Below, in pieces: positions 27,002-36,109 of a stretch of DNA of 64,000 nucleotides. How positions within the stretch are numbered: position 1 is the first letter of the stretch; each line of letters begins with the position of its first letter. The DNA comes from an uncultured Blautia sp. (GTDB lineage: Bacteria > Bacillota > Clostridia > Lachnospirales > Lachnospiraceae). The position numbers and the translations under genes were made by a program. The stretch covers positions 1-64,000 of the forward strand of contig UQHF01000013.1 in assembly GCA_900540785.1 (NCBI GenBank), read 5' to 3'. The notes beneath the pieces are model-generated. The model was not told where the DNA came from, did not search any database, and saw nothing but the letters and a program-made list of their open reading frames with translations.

Positions 27002-27833
27002 GAAGAGCTGCCTCCTTTCTTGCTGCAAAATCCATAATGATCTGATCATATTCTTCCTGGTTTGGAACCTTGTGATGCCAGTTTGCCCTGTTCTCCATTA
27101 CGGAAGATCCGCAGCCTTTTACCGTGTTGGCAATTACAGCTGTCGGCTTACCTTTCACATTTTTTGCTTCTTCAAAAGCAGTATTTAGCTGATCAATATC
27201 ATTTCCGTCCTTTACATCGACTACATGCCACCCAAAGGAACGGATACGTTCGTGAAGATCGTCATGTCCCATAACGTCCTCCGTATTTCCAGAAATCTGA
27301 AGACGGTTACGATCAACTACCGCACAAAGGTTATCCAGTTTATACTGGTGACCCGCCATGAAGCCTTCCCATACGGAACCCTCTGCCAACTCACCGTCAC
27401 CCATTACGGTGTACACGCGGTAATCTCTGTTATCTTTTTTGCCAGCAAGAGCCATACCTACACAAACCGGTAATCCATGCCCCAGAGAACCGGAGTTCAT
27501 CTCTATTCCAGGAAGCTTGTTGTTTGGATGTCCGATATATTTGGAGCCAAATTTTGAAAAGTGTGCTTTAATATCATCCAAATCCAGAAACCCCTTCGCT
27601 GCAAGTACAGCATAATAAGCCTCTACAGAATGGCCTTTACTGAGTACGAAGCGATCGCGGTCCGGATCATCCATGTTTTCCGGCGAAATGTTCATCTGGC
27701 AGAAATACAGGCTTATCAGTGTATCGATCACACTCATGTCGCCGCCGATATGCCCGCTCTTTCCGGCAACAATAATGTCTACAGCATCTTTTCTTAAGTC
27801 AAAAGATTTTGCCTTTAAATTTTCCATTCTCAT
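26967..27833 (-). CDS. transketolase N-terminal subunit (TPP-binding domain)
   Basis: 288 residues. The TPP motif 'VMGDGELAEGSVWEGFMAGH' is followed by 'NLCAVVDRNRLQ'; 'GHIGGDMSVIDTL' and 'GSLGHGLPVCVGMALA' are also typical. The first ATG forms an ATGA overlap with the stop of the isomerase-like gene. A second ATG at 27827 has better spacing to GAGGTG, so the true start may be two codons in. It pairs with the C-terminal subunit at 26069-27001. In this operon it likely cleaves the phosphorylated ketose by two-carbon transfer. Confidence 0.92.
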   Translation of the reverse strand: MRMENLKAKSFDLRKDAVDIIVAGKSGHIGGDMSVIDTLISLYFCQMNISPENMDDPDRDRFVLSKGHSVEAYYAVLAAKGFLDLDDIKAHFSKFGSKYIGHPNNKLPGIEMNSGSLGHGLPVCVGMALAGKKDNRDYRVYTVMGDGELAEGSVWEGFMAGHQYKLDNLCAVVDRNRLQISGNTEDVMGHDDLHERIRSFGWHVVDVKDGNDIDQLNTAFEEAKNVKGKPTAVIANTVKGCGSSVMENRANWHHKVPNQEEYDQIIMDFAARKEAALHESDSKQTSCL

Positions 27834-29230
27834 TCACCTCTTAAATATGCTTTCACATCTTCTTCAATGGGATCATATAAATCAGGGGTGATTCCCATGT
27901 ATTTGCATGCCTCGTAAAGTACTGGAACTACGTCTTTGTGGATACCCACGCAGTGATGGATGTATGGCCCTTCTACGATCTTGGCTTCCAGACGTTTGAT
28001 GTTCTCCACTTCAACCCAAAGATAAGTTCCCATTCCTTTCGGTCCGTCAACGCCTTTTGCCTTTCCAAGAAGCATGGAATATTCTCCGTTATCACCGTCA
28101 AAACGTGCCAAAGTCACTTCTCCATGCTTTGCTTCTGCCGTAATGCTTCCCGGATGGCTGAATGCCAGCGGATAAGTAAGCTTCGGCGTCTCTTCTGAAA
28201 CAGAAATCGGCCACGGTCCGCAGTGCTGAAGGAGCTCACCGTTCTCAATGTCAGGATGGCGGATGGTCCAGTCTGCAAAGAAGCTTCTCGTGCCATCCAG
28301 CGCTGCTGCCTCAACAAGAAGAGAGGTAATCGCACCGTGAATATCTGTCTCACATACAACCGGAATTCCCTCTTCGTTCAGAAGTGCATTTGCTGCACAT
28401 GGCATAATTCCTATCTCACTCTGCAGCTGATTCCAACACTGGATTGCAGCCGCCTGGCAGCCATATTTCTTAATAAGATTTCCCATAGCCACCTTAAGAG
28501 CTGCTACATTCTCAAGTTCATTGTCTTTTACACAGATTTCCATATTCTGGCGACAGTATTCAACAACCTTTGTAACCTCTGTTCCTTCTGCTTTTGCTTT
28601 CTTCATCTCATCTGTCAGCTCCGGCATTGGAATTGGTGTCAACTGGATGTTAAATTTCTCAAGGAGTTCTCCCTCATTGCACATGGTGGACCAAAACTCG
28701 TATGGTCTTGTGGAAATTTGAAGGATTCTCATGTTGCGGAAGGTTTTTACTACATTACAGACAGCCATGAAATCACGAATGCCACGTTCAAATACAGGAT
28801 CGTTCAGTCTGCAGTTTGTCATGTATGTAAATGGAACGCGGAATCTTCTTAATACTTTTCCTGTTGCAAAAAGTCCACACTGAGTATCACGAAGACGGAC
28901 ACCATTCTCGTCTGGTCTCTCATCTAAAGGTCCCCATAGAAGAACTGGTACATTTAATTCTTTCGCCAGTCTTGCACATTCAAACTCTGTTCCGAAGTTG
29001 CAGTGTGAAAGGAAAAGTCCGTCGATTTTTTCTTTTTTGAATTTCTCTGCGATCTTAATGCGGCCCGCCTCGTCATAAAGAAGCCCTTCATCATTTACAT
29101 CTGTAATGTCTACAAAATCAATGCCTAACTCTCTTAATCTGTCTGCAGTAAGTCTACGATACTTAACTGCGTCCGGTGCACTGAAAATGCTTCGTCTGGT
29201 TGGCGCGTAGCCGATTTTAATGTTTGCCAT
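27830..29230 (-). CDS. L-fucose/L-arabinose isomerase family protein
   Basis: 466 residues from the ATG at 29230; the ATG at 29239 is too close to AGGAGG. The fold matches FucI-related isomerases: an N-terminal Rossmann-like region ('GLFLSHCNFGTEFECARLA') and a C-terminal domain. Putative metal ligands are Glu in 'PVVCETDIHGA', Asp in 'FFADWTIRHP', and His in 'GPYIHHCVGIHKD'. It is shorter than canonical FucI (about 590 residues), so a different sugar is likely. As the first gene of the LacI-divergent operon it would convert the imported or released aldose to the ketose for the FGGY kinase. Confidence 0.85.
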   Translation of the reverse strand: MANIKIGYAPTRRSIFSAPDAVKYRRLTADRLRELGIDFVDITDVNDEGLLYDEAGRIKIAEKFKKEKIDGLFLSHCNFGTEFECARLAKELNVPVLLWGPLDERPDENGVRLRDTQCGLFATGKVLRRFRVPFTYMTNCRLNDPVFERGIRDFMAVCNVVKTFRNMRILQISTRPYEFWSTMCNEGELLEKFNIQLTPIPMPELTDEMKKAKAEGTEVTKVVEYCRQNMEICVKDNELENVAALKVAMGNLIKKYGCQAAAIQCWNQLQSEIGIMPCAANALLNEEGIPVVCETDIHGAITSLLVEAAALDGTRSFFADWTIRHPDIENGELLQHCGPWPISVSEETPKLTYPLAFSHPGSITAEAKHGEVTLARFDGDNGEYSMLLGKAKGVDGPKGMGTYLWVEVENIKRLEAKIVEGPYIHHCVGIHKDVVPVLYEACKYMGITPDLYDPIEEDVKAYLRGE

Positions 29231-29301
29231 TGCCTGCATTCCTCCTTATAAGCTTTTATTTTTCACATTTTTATTCGGTCTTTCCTGCTCTTTATGTGCT
29301 T

Positions 29302-29330
29302 AGTATATGTCACCTACAACTTTATTCCAA
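29302..29330 (-). promoter_or_regulatory. sigma-A-type promoter of the isomerase/transketolase/kinase operon
   Basis: On the minus strand TTGGAA (-35, 29330-29325) and TATACT (-10, 29307-29302) are separated by exactly 17 nt, about 70 nt upstream of the isomerase-like gene. A perfect palindrome (29335-29359) abuts the -35 box. Confidence 0.6.
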
Positions 29331-29334
29331 TATA

Positions 29335-29359
29335 AAATAAAGTGTTTTTCACTTTATTT
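29335..29359. promoter_or_regulatory. perfect 10-bp inverted repeat, candidate LacI-family operator
   Basis: AAATAAAGTG and CACTTTATTT flank a TTTTT spacer between two divergent promoters. A further half-site, ACTTTATTT, follows. It is the clearest operator candidate for the LacI-type regulator encoded at 29492, although the AT-rich sequence could also form a hairpin in RNA. The same arm sequence occurs in the hairpin at 8614-8664. Confidence 0.5.
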
Positions 29360-29382
29360 TTACTTTATTTTTCATCAATATA

Positions 29383-29411
29383 TTGTTTATTTTTCAATTA
29401 AGAAGTACAAT
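29383..29411 (+). promoter_or_regulatory. sigma-A-type promoter of the LacI-family regulator
   Basis: TTGTTT (29383-29388) and TACAAT (29406-29411) are spaced by 17 nt, about 80 nt before the regulator's start codon, on the opposite strand to the isomerase operon promoter. Confidence 0.5.
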
Positions 29412-29491
29412 GTATACAGTATAAAAACTCAGATTTCAACAAGCAGGCTTTCCTTTGCTTTTTTGCAGAAAATTTTCCAAGAGGTGTACAC

Positions 29492-30499
29492 ATGTCCATT
29501 ACAGCCAAAGAATTAGCCAATAAACTAAAGCTTTCCCAGACCGCAGTATCTATGGCTCTAAATAACAAACCGGGAGTCAGCACTGAAACCAGACGCATGG
29601 TAATAGAAGCTGCGGAAAAATACGGTTATGACTTTGCCAAACTTTCTTTAAAGAAAAATAAAGCCGGAAGCATTTATGCCATAAGCTACCGTTCCCATAA
29701 TGCCATTATGTCTTACTCTCCCATTTTCGATGCTATGGTAGAAGGCATGGAGTCCATAGTGCAAAAGGATAATTATAAACTGAAGGTAATTACCTTCTAT
29801 GAAAAAAGAGACAATCTGGAACACTATCTGGAAGATCTGCGTACTACAGACTGTATCGGGATTATTTTATTTGGAACAGAAATGCGTGAAGAAATGGTGC
29901 GGCCTTTCCTGAAGCTGCCCTTTCCAGTTGTAATTCTGGATGCCTATTTCGAAAATCTGAGCTGTAACTATGTAATTCCAAACAATCGGCAGGGAGCCTA
30001 CCTTGCCACAGATTATCTGATCAGCCGCAGAATGAAGCAGCCTGGCTATTTGCAGTCTGCATATCCCCTTCGGAATTTTTCCGAACGTCTGGAAGGCTTT
30101 TACCATGCAGTGCACGATAACGGAATGTCCCGTTCCCGCTGCATTATCCATCAGCTTTCCCCGTCTATTGATGGAGCTATGTCAGATATGCTGTCCGTGA
30201 TTGACAGAGGAGATACTCTTGCTGACTGCTATTTTGCAGACAATGATCTAATTGCCATTGGAACTATCAAAGCGCTTCGTCTGCGTGGCTATAAAGTACC
30301 GGAACAAATAGCTGTTGTCGGCTTTGACAATATTTCAGAGGGACGGATCATTGATCCTGCGCTTACCACCATCAGCATCCCACGTCACTATATGGGACAG
30401 GTAGCAGCCCGGGAACTTTTATCACAGATTGAAGCTCCGAAACAGCATACATGCAAAATCGAAGTCTCTGCAAATCTGGTAAAAAGATTTTCTGTATAA
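29492..30499 (+). CDS. LacI-family transcriptional regulator
   Basis: 335 residues. The N-terminal LacI HTH ('ITAKELANKLKLSQTAVSMA') and hinge are followed by a periplasmic-binding-protein-like effector domain. It includes 'GIILFGTEMREEMVRPF', 'CYFADNDLIAIGTIKALR' and 'VPEQIAVVGFDNISEGR'. GAGGTG lies 6 nt before the ATG. It is divergent from the isomerase/transketolase/kinase operon, so it most likely represses that operon and binds the palindrome at 29335-29359. Its ligand would be the pathway sugar or a phosphorylated intermediate. Confidence 0.92.
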   Translation: MSITAKELANKLKLSQTAVSMALNNKPGVSTETRRMVIEAAEKYGYDFAKLSLKKNKAGSIYAISYRSHNAIMSYSPIFDAMVEGMESIVQKDNYKLKVITFYEKRDNLEHYLEDLRTTDCIGIILFGTEMREEMVRPFLKLPFPVVILDAYFENLSCNYVIPNNRQGAYLATDYLISRRMKQPGYLQSAYPLRNFSERLEGFYHAVHDNGMSRSRCIIHQLSPSIDGAMSDMLSVIDRGDTLADCYFADNDLIAIGTIKALRLRGYKVPEQIAVVGFDNISEGRIIDPALTTISIPRHYMGQVAARELLSQIEAPKQHTCKIEVSANLVKRFSV

Positions 30500-30563
30500 A
30501 TTCCAGATACCATTAGCAGCCATTACCTATTCACTATATTTCCTCTTTTTTTCATATAATATA

Positions 30564-30592
30564 CTGACAAAACTATACAGTTATGCTATTGT
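30564..30592 (+). promoter_or_regulatory. possible promoter of the Uma2-family gene
   Basis: CTGACA (30564-30569) and TATTGT (30587-30592) are separated by 17 nt, about 105 bp upstream of the start codon at 30699. Confidence 0.35.
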
Positions 30593-30698
30593 ATTAACAT
30601 AACATAAATAAAACGATACAGATTCATCAGCTCCAAGTATCCACTCCAGCGTTTCAGACAGGTTTTGGACAGAACTATTTAAGAAAGGATGTGTTACT

Positions 30699-31241
30699 AT
30701 GCCATTATCGCAAAAGAAACTTTATACGGTTGAAGATATTTATAATCTTCCGGAAGGCACCAGGGCTGAACTGATCGACGGTCAGATTTATTACATGGCG
30801 CCGCCAAGCCGCAAACATCAACGGATAACCGTAGAATTATCGACCATTATCAATAATTACATTAAAAACCAAAACGGCTCTTGTGAAGTTGACATTGCCC
30901 CGTTTGCCGTATTTCTCAATGAAAACAGCAGGAATTATGTTGAACCTGATATTTCCGTAATCTGCGACCCAAATAAGCTAAATGATAAAGGCTGTATCGG
31001 CGCACCAGACTGGATTATTGAGATTGTCTCTCCCGGCAGCAGGCGCATGGACTATTTCACCAAGCTTTTCAAATACCGTAATGCCGGTGTCCGGGAATAC
31101 TGGATTGTGGATCCTGACAAAAATCGGATCATGGTTTATAATTTTGAAACCGAAGACACCGGAGATTATACCTTCTCCGATTCCGTAAAAGCCGGAATTT
31201 ATAACGATTTCTTCATTAACTTCTCAGAAATAGGCTTATAA
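30699..31241 (+). CDS. Uma2 family (DUF820) putative restriction-endonuclease-fold protein
   Basis: 180 residues with the PD-(D/E)xK-like pattern of Uma2/DUF820 proteins: 'YTVEDIYNLPEGTRAELIDGQIYYM' (split by sense), 'HQRITVELSTIINNYI', 'VEPDISVICDP', and 'PDWIIEIVSPGSRRMDYFTKLFKYRNAG' followed by 'VREYWIVDP'. The key acidic residues (E and D in 'VEPDISV', E-V in 'IIEIVSPGS') are present. AAAGGATG precedes the ATG. It is monocistronic, between two sugar loci and unrelated to them. The family is mostly known from cyanobacteria and some Firmicutes; cellular role unknown. Confidence 0.88.
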   Translation: MPLSQKKLYTVEDIYNLPEGTRAELIDGQIYYMAPPSRKHQRITVELSTIINNYIKNQNGSCEVDIAPFAVFLNENSRNYVEPDISVICDPNKLNDKGCIGAPDWIIEIVSPGSRRMDYFTKLFKYRNAGVREYWIVDPDKNRIMVYNFETEDTGDYTFSDSVKAGIYNDFFINFSEIGL

Positions 31242-31269
31242 CATTTTCAGATCGTCCAGCTTTTTATTT

Positions 31270-31303
31270 AGAACGCTCCGTTTACCTGATTTTGGAGCGT
31301 TCT
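31270..31303. other. perfect 10-bp hairpin between convergent genes
   Basis: AGAACGCTCC and GGAGCGTTCT flank a 14-nt loop. It lies between the plus-strand Uma2 gene and the minus-strand GH42 gene, so it may end both transcripts. No strong T run follows on either strand, so termination efficiency is uncertain. Confidence 0.45.
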
Positions 31304-31355
31304 AAGTAAGTGTTCACTCCTCTCCTGCTGCCAGAAAAGTAACGCTAAATCGAGT

Positions 31356-33464
31356 TCATTTTTCTTCCTGAAGTACCAGAATGTCCATAGGATCTATTTC
31401 TGCGGTTCCATGAACATTTTGACCGGTAATCATATTTTTTCCAAAAAGATCAGGGATTACGGCTTTCTTTTCACCATAGTTTATCCAAAAATGATAGCGA
31501 TACACCTCATCCTCACGGCAATGATGTTCTACTCCCAAAGGCTGCGGACAAATCCTGATTCCAGCCTCATTACATACCTGCTCCAACAATCCCTTCATCG
31601 TTCTATCATCTAACCGTGCGCCCACATACCAGGCACTTCCCCGAGCTTTCCCGCTATTTGTACAGTTTTTTAATATCTGTTTTTTAGTAACAGCAGCTTC
31701 TCCCGCATAAAAATCATCGGTATAAGCGCCAAGTACCTGTGCATCAACCACCTTCAAAAGTTCTGCAAAATCTCGTACCTCGCCGCAAGTCCCATCACAA
31801 AACTTCACATAATTTCTATCCGATGGATAAAGACTATCAATCTCTTCGCTATAAACTCCAAACAACGCCTTTAATCCTGCTCCGGGAAATCCTCCCAGGT
31901 AACAAAGAGTGTTTTGATCTACATATCCAGTGAAATAGGTAGCTAAAAGCTGCCCTCCCTGATTTACATAAGCTCTAAGCCGCTCTCCTGTCTCTTCTTC
32001 TATCAGATAAAGCATCGGTGCAAAAACTGCCTTATACTCCTCCAACTGGTCTTTACGTGAGATAATATCTGCTTCCACGCCCAACTCTGCCAGAAGACGA
32101 TAGAAAGCCATACATATATGCTCATATGCTTTTTTCTTCTGGCTTAATCCTTTCATATCTTCTATCGCCCAACGATTATCCCAGTCAAAGAGTACAGCAG
32201 CCTCTGATTTCACAACACTTCCCGTAACTGATTTTAATTTTTCAAGAATCGTTCCTGCTTCCTCGACCTCCTGAAAAATTCTGGTATCATCCCTGCCCAG
32301 ATGATCAACCACTGCCCCATGATATTGTTCAAAAGACCCTCGACTTTTTCTCCACTGAAAATACTGTACGCTGTCTGAGCCACAGGCTATCGCCTGTATT
32401 GCTGCCAGTTTATGCATTCCCGGGCGCTTCACTTTGTTAAACTCATGCCAGTTCACTGCCCCGGGAACGCTCTCCATCAAAAGGAAGGGCCGATCCTTTT
32501 TCATACTCCGCATCACGGCATGATCGAAAGAATTTTCCATACAGGTATCATACAGACTTTCGTAATCATTATGGTATCTGGGATAGCTGTCCCAAGAAAT
32601 AAGATCCAGTTCCTTTGCCAGTACCCGGTAGTCCAGACCTGGATATAACTTCATGAAATTGGTTGTCACAGGAACTTCTGGCGTTATCCGCTTCAGAACA
32701 GCAATTTCTGTTTTCATATAATCGGTCATATTCCAGGTCGTAAACCGTTTCCATTCCAGATTCAGCCCCATAATGCTTCCTTCCCCATTGGCAAACGGAG
32801 GTTCTATCTGATCAAACCGCTGATACCTGTGGCTCCAAAAGGTAGTCCACCAGGCTTTATTCAGCGCATCAATATCTCCATTAAATTTCTTTTCCAGATA
32901 AGCCTGAAAATTTTTCTGACAAAGAGAACACCAGCAGCTTCCGCCCAACTCGTTAGAAATGTGCCATAAAAGCAACCCTGGATGTTTTCCAAAATGCTCT
33001 GCCAGCCTTGTATCCATTTCTTCCACCTTTTTTCGATAAATCGGAGAAGTAATACAATGGTTATGGCGTACTCCATGATGGCGTCTCCGGCCCCATTCAT
33101 CTACTCGCAAGACCTCCGGATATTTTTCATCAATCCATACCGGCTTTGCTCCGGATGGGGTAGCAAGTATAGTATAAATACCATTTTCATAGAGCCTATC
33201 CATAATATCTGACAGCCAGTCAAACTGATAGCTTCCTTCCTCCGGTTCCAATACAGACCAGGCAAACACTCCCAATGTCACCACGTTTACTTTTGCTTTT
33301 TTCATCATACGAATATCCTCTTTCAGAATATCCGGTCGATCCAGCCATTGTTCTGGATTATAATCGCCTCCATGAAGCAATTCCAAATTTCCCAGTGTCA
33401 AAGTACCATCCTCACGCCTCATTCGCGAAATCGGTTTCATAAGCACTTTTCTTTCTTCTTTCAT
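31356..33464 (-). CDS. GH42 beta-galactosidase (paralogue 2)
   Basis: 702 residues from the ATG at 33464, which is 6 nt after AGGAG; the upstream ATG at 33491 overlaps the previous gene and lacks a ribosome site. GH42 motifs: 'LHGGDYNPEQW', acid/base Glu172 in 'LWHISNELGG', nucleophile Glu331 in 'LLMESVPGAVNW', zinc cysteines C137 and 'CWCSLC' (177, 179, 182). No signal peptide. It is the last gene of the ABC/GH78/GH106-like operon. It is only distantly related to the GH42 at 18526, so specificity probably differs. Confidence 0.93.
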   Translation of the reverse strand: MKEERKVLMKPISRMRREDGTLTLGNLELLHGGDYNPEQWLDRPDILKEDIRMMKKAKVNVVTLGVFAWSVLEPEEGSYQFDWLSDIMDRLYENGIYTILATPSGAKPVWIDEKYPEVLRVDEWGRRRHHGVRHNHCITSPIYRKKVEEMDTRLAEHFGKHPGLLLWHISNELGGSCWCSLCQKNFQAYLEKKFNGDIDALNKAWWTTFWSHRYQRFDQIEPPFANGEGSIMGLNLEWKRFTTWNMTDYMKTEIAVLKRITPEVPVTTNFMKLYPGLDYRVLAKELDLISWDSYPRYHNDYESLYDTCMENSFDHAVMRSMKKDRPFLLMESVPGAVNWHEFNKVKRPGMHKLAAIQAIACGSDSVQYFQWRKSRGSFEQYHGAVVDHLGRDDTRIFQEVEEAGTILEKLKSVTGSVVKSEAAVLFDWDNRWAIEDMKGLSQKKKAYEHICMAFYRLLAELGVEADIISRKDQLEEYKAVFAPMLYLIEEETGERLRAYVNQGGQLLATYFTGYVDQNTLCYLGGFPGAGLKALFGVYSEEIDSLYPSDRNYVKFCDGTCGEVRDFAELLKVVDAQVLGAYTDDFYAGEAAVTKKQILKNCTNSGKARGSAWYVGARLDDRTMKGLLEQVCNEAGIRICPQPLGVEHHCREDEVYRYHFWINYGEKKAVIPDLFGKNMITGQNVHGTAEIDPMDILVLQEEK

Positions 33465-33483
33465 TTTCATCTCCTGTATACTT

Positions 33484-36099
33484 TCACTCATACTCTTCTA
33501 ACACCGGAGCCTCCCAAAGTCCTGTTGGGCTAATCTGCAAATGTGTAGAGGCTCCATCTTTTCTTTCCCAAACAAGCGTAGTTGTCACTTCTATACACAG
33601 CATGTTTTTTCCGTTTACAAGAATATCTGTCACCTCTATACGATTTGGAAAACCAGCCATGTACCCAAGATCTTTTCCATTCATGAATAAACGTACCGTA
33701 TCTCCGGCACCTGGAATTTTAAGTAAAAAACGGGACTGCTGCTCAGGATCTTTTTCAAAAGAAAATGCTCCTTCATAGCGATAAACTCCTGTAAAGCCTG
33801 GATCACCTTTCAGACCGTTCATATTTGGATACCTTTCTCCATCGATCATCCCAATCGGTTCAAATTCTTTTTGCATTCTCCCTCTGCGGCTTACCTGCCA
33901 TTCCAGTTTCAATATTTGCTCCCTTTTCTTTTGCGGAATGAACGGAAACTTATTTTTTTCTCCCTCTGAATCATCCGGATTCTTCTTTTCCAGAATCCAA
34001 AAAACGGCTTCCCCGGTTTCCAAAGACAGTGGAAGCATCTGATTCTGAATTTTAAAGGTCTCTGCAGTATTTCTCCATAAATCCACCCTGACTGCCTTAT
34101 CAAAGTTTCCCCATCTCTGGCTTATATGCAAAACAAGATCTGCTTTTTCAGTAACGCTTTCATTAAAAAACATACAGATTAACCCCTGTTCCTGAGGCAA
34201 CGCAAAGCTTCGTAATTCGGAAAATTTCTGATCTGCTATAAAGAGAGGTTCTATATATTCTCTTAATTTCTCTGACAGACTATCTAAATTTACCAACCGA
34301 ACTTTTCGGTAGAAATTCTCAGAAAGAGTATTTCCATCCGTATCTTTTTCTGGCAGAAAATCAACAGCAAATACAGGAAATCCGTCCAATTCTGTCTGTT
34401 CCAGAAAACGTGCTGTCCGTACTGGCAGCCTTTTACATCCGGGAAGGATCAGTGCAGGATACCTTTCAGTTCCCAACTTCAAATTTCCATTCTGAACAAT
34501 GGCTTTATCAAACCAGTCATCTGGAACTACATCCGCATCCATTTGATGCTCCATAAGGACTCTCATAGGTTTTTGGAAAAACATAGTTTCCTCCCCGCTC
34601 CATTCTGACTCAGCATGATAAAGTATTGCCGCCTCACGGACAGGTTTTCCTCCTGACAACAGATAAGCCGCTCGATTCATATATTTCATCAGGCAGGCAA
34701 AAACCGGAAACTGCGGATTGTTGCCGTCGGCATAAAAGTGCGGCGGACAGTCTGCATCCGGATAACTCATGGCAAAAGCGTGTGGTGTAAAACGATTAAT
34801 CCCCCGCACCAGCATATGGTCTGCCAGCCATTTCATAAAAGATACACCTTCTGCCCAGCCATAATTTCCGAAGATTTCACAAAGTGCCCTTCCCTTTTTT
34901 CCTTCATCCAGATGAGCTGAAGAACTGGCCAGCTTAGCCAGGCCGAAATGAAAAAATTCTCCATCTGAATCACCTGCGATCCATTGGTGGATCTTATTTG
35001 TAAAGCCAGGCACAATCTGATGGTGTACTACATCGATTCCTGCCATTTGCCGGCCTTTCATTTCCCGGAAATAATGCCCAATACTGCATCCCAATCTCCC
35101 ATGTGCATTGTCATCCTCTATGATATGACCAATGTATTCTACCCCATGCTTCTGACACCACTCTCCCACTTGTCCGCTGAAACACCGGTATACCAAATTT
35201 GTGACGCAATCCATATATTGCACCCTAAGCTCTCCTGTTTTTCTTCCCCTGTCATACCACAGAGCCACAAGACTTTCCAGGAATTCTTTTCCCCATTGAT
35301 TCCTCAGTTCTTTTTCCAGTTCCTTACTCCACGGAAGCCGAATATCCGATTGTCCTGGCAGACAGTCAAAGGGATAACCTGAAATATTTCCGATTTCTGG
35401 TTCATCTGAAAAAAATCCGGCAAAAGTTTTTCCAAACTCTTCCCCATATCTCTCATAATGTTTTTCATATACTTCATCCAAAAGCACCTTGACAGACTCC
35501 TGATCCAACAGGTTCATATAGTGTTCTCTTCCCCCTCCGGTATGAGTCGTAAAAATAACGAACAGGCGATATGCCCCCTTTGGAAGATCATAAAATACAA
35601 AACCATCCTTGAAAGAATCTGTTAAATCCAATATCCCCTCCCCTGACACAGCCAGAGTCTCTCCATCCGGCTTCGGACAAGCCAGAATTCCCAGAAGGCA
35701 GCCATCCGGCGGAAGAAAGTTCTCCACCAGAGAAGCACCACCGCGGCATGGTCCCATAATATCCACATGACGTTGGGCAATATAAAGCTTGGAAAGCTCT
35801 GGATATTTTTCCTCAAAAGCCCCATTCGCATATCCCGTTGGGAATTTTTTATCATCTAATACCCAGACCTTCATTCCCCATTGTTTTGCTTCTTCTATAA
35901 TAAAATCCAGATTTTCCCACCATCCCTCACGGCAAAATTCCGGATGGGGTCTTGCTTCCAGACAAACCTCTCGAATACCGCATTCTCTTATTTTCTCTAA
36001 TTCCTCACGAATTTTTTCATTATCTTCTCCTTTAAGCCACAGAAATGGCAAAATGCAACTCTCATCTTGTCCTTCCAGGACCTTTTTTAAGTTCTCCAT
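33484..36099 (-). CDS. GH106-like glycoside hydrolase (putative alpha-L-rhamnosidase)
   Basis: 871 residues; start chosen at ATG 36099. No signal peptide. The N-terminal TIM-barrel region shows 'LEARPHPEFCREGWWENLDF', 'KVWVLDDKKFPTGYANG', 'FAGFFSDEPEIGN' and 'YIGHIIEDDNAHGRLGCSIG', patterns I associate with GH106-type enzymes. The C-terminus is a jelly-roll sugar-binding domain ('LFMNGKDLGYMAGFPNRIEV', then 'THLQISPTGLWEAPVLEEYE'). It is encoded 10 bp after GH78 and overlaps the upstream region of GH42, in one operon with the importer. GH106 enzymes are rhamnosidases of pectic RG-II and related glycans. The family call is moderately sure. Confidence 0.6.
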   Translation of the reverse strand: MENLKKVLEGQDESCILPFLWLKGEDNEKIREELEKIRECGIREVCLEARPHPEFCREGWWENLDFIIEEAKQWGMKVWVLDDKKFPTGYANGAFEEKYPELSKLYIAQRHVDIMGPCRGGASLVENFLPPDGCLLGILACPKPDGETLAVSGEGILDLTDSFKDGFVFYDLPKGAYRLFVIFTTHTGGGREHYMNLLDQESVKVLLDEVYEKHYERYGEEFGKTFAGFFSDEPEIGNISGYPFDCLPGQSDIRLPWSKELEKELRNQWGKEFLESLVALWYDRGRKTGELRVQYMDCVTNLVYRCFSGQVGEWCQKHGVEYIGHIIEDDNAHGRLGCSIGHYFREMKGRQMAGIDVVHHQIVPGFTNKIHQWIAGDSDGEFFHFGLAKLASSSAHLDEGKKGRALCEIFGNYGWAEGVSFMKWLADHMLVRGINRFTPHAFAMSYPDADCPPHFYADGNNPQFPVFACLMKYMNRAAYLLSGGKPVREAAILYHAESEWSGEETMFFQKPMRVLMEHQMDADVVPDDWFDKAIVQNGNLKLGTERYPALILPGCKRLPVRTARFLEQTELDGFPVFAVDFLPEKDTDGNTLSENFYRKVRLVNLDSLSEKLREYIEPLFIADQKFSELRSFALPQEQGLICMFFNESVTEKADLVLHISQRWGNFDKAVRVDLWRNTAETFKIQNQMLPLSLETGEAVFWILEKKNPDDSEGEKNKFPFIPQKKREQILKLEWQVSRRGRMQKEFEPIGMIDGERYPNMNGLKGDPGFTGVYRYEGAFSFEKDPEQQSRFLLKIPGAGDTVRLFMNGKDLGYMAGFPNRIEVTDILVNGKNMLCIEVTTTLVWERKDGASTHLQISPTGLWEAPVLEEYE

Positions 36100-36109
36100 A
36101 CCTCTTTCT

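Noticed and set aside
26967..27833. Frameshifted single-chain transketolase
   Set aside because: The two parts each have their own start and ribosome site and end at the normal domain border, so this is the well-known two-subunit form, not a broken gene.
27830..29230. Classical L-fucose isomerase fucI
   Set aside because: It is about 120 residues shorter than FucI and lies with a transketolase rather than an aldolase, so the gene symbol is not justified.
29335..29359. Terminator for a plus-strand transcript
   Set aside because: No plus-strand gene lies upstream to be terminated, and the position between divergent promoters favours an operator.
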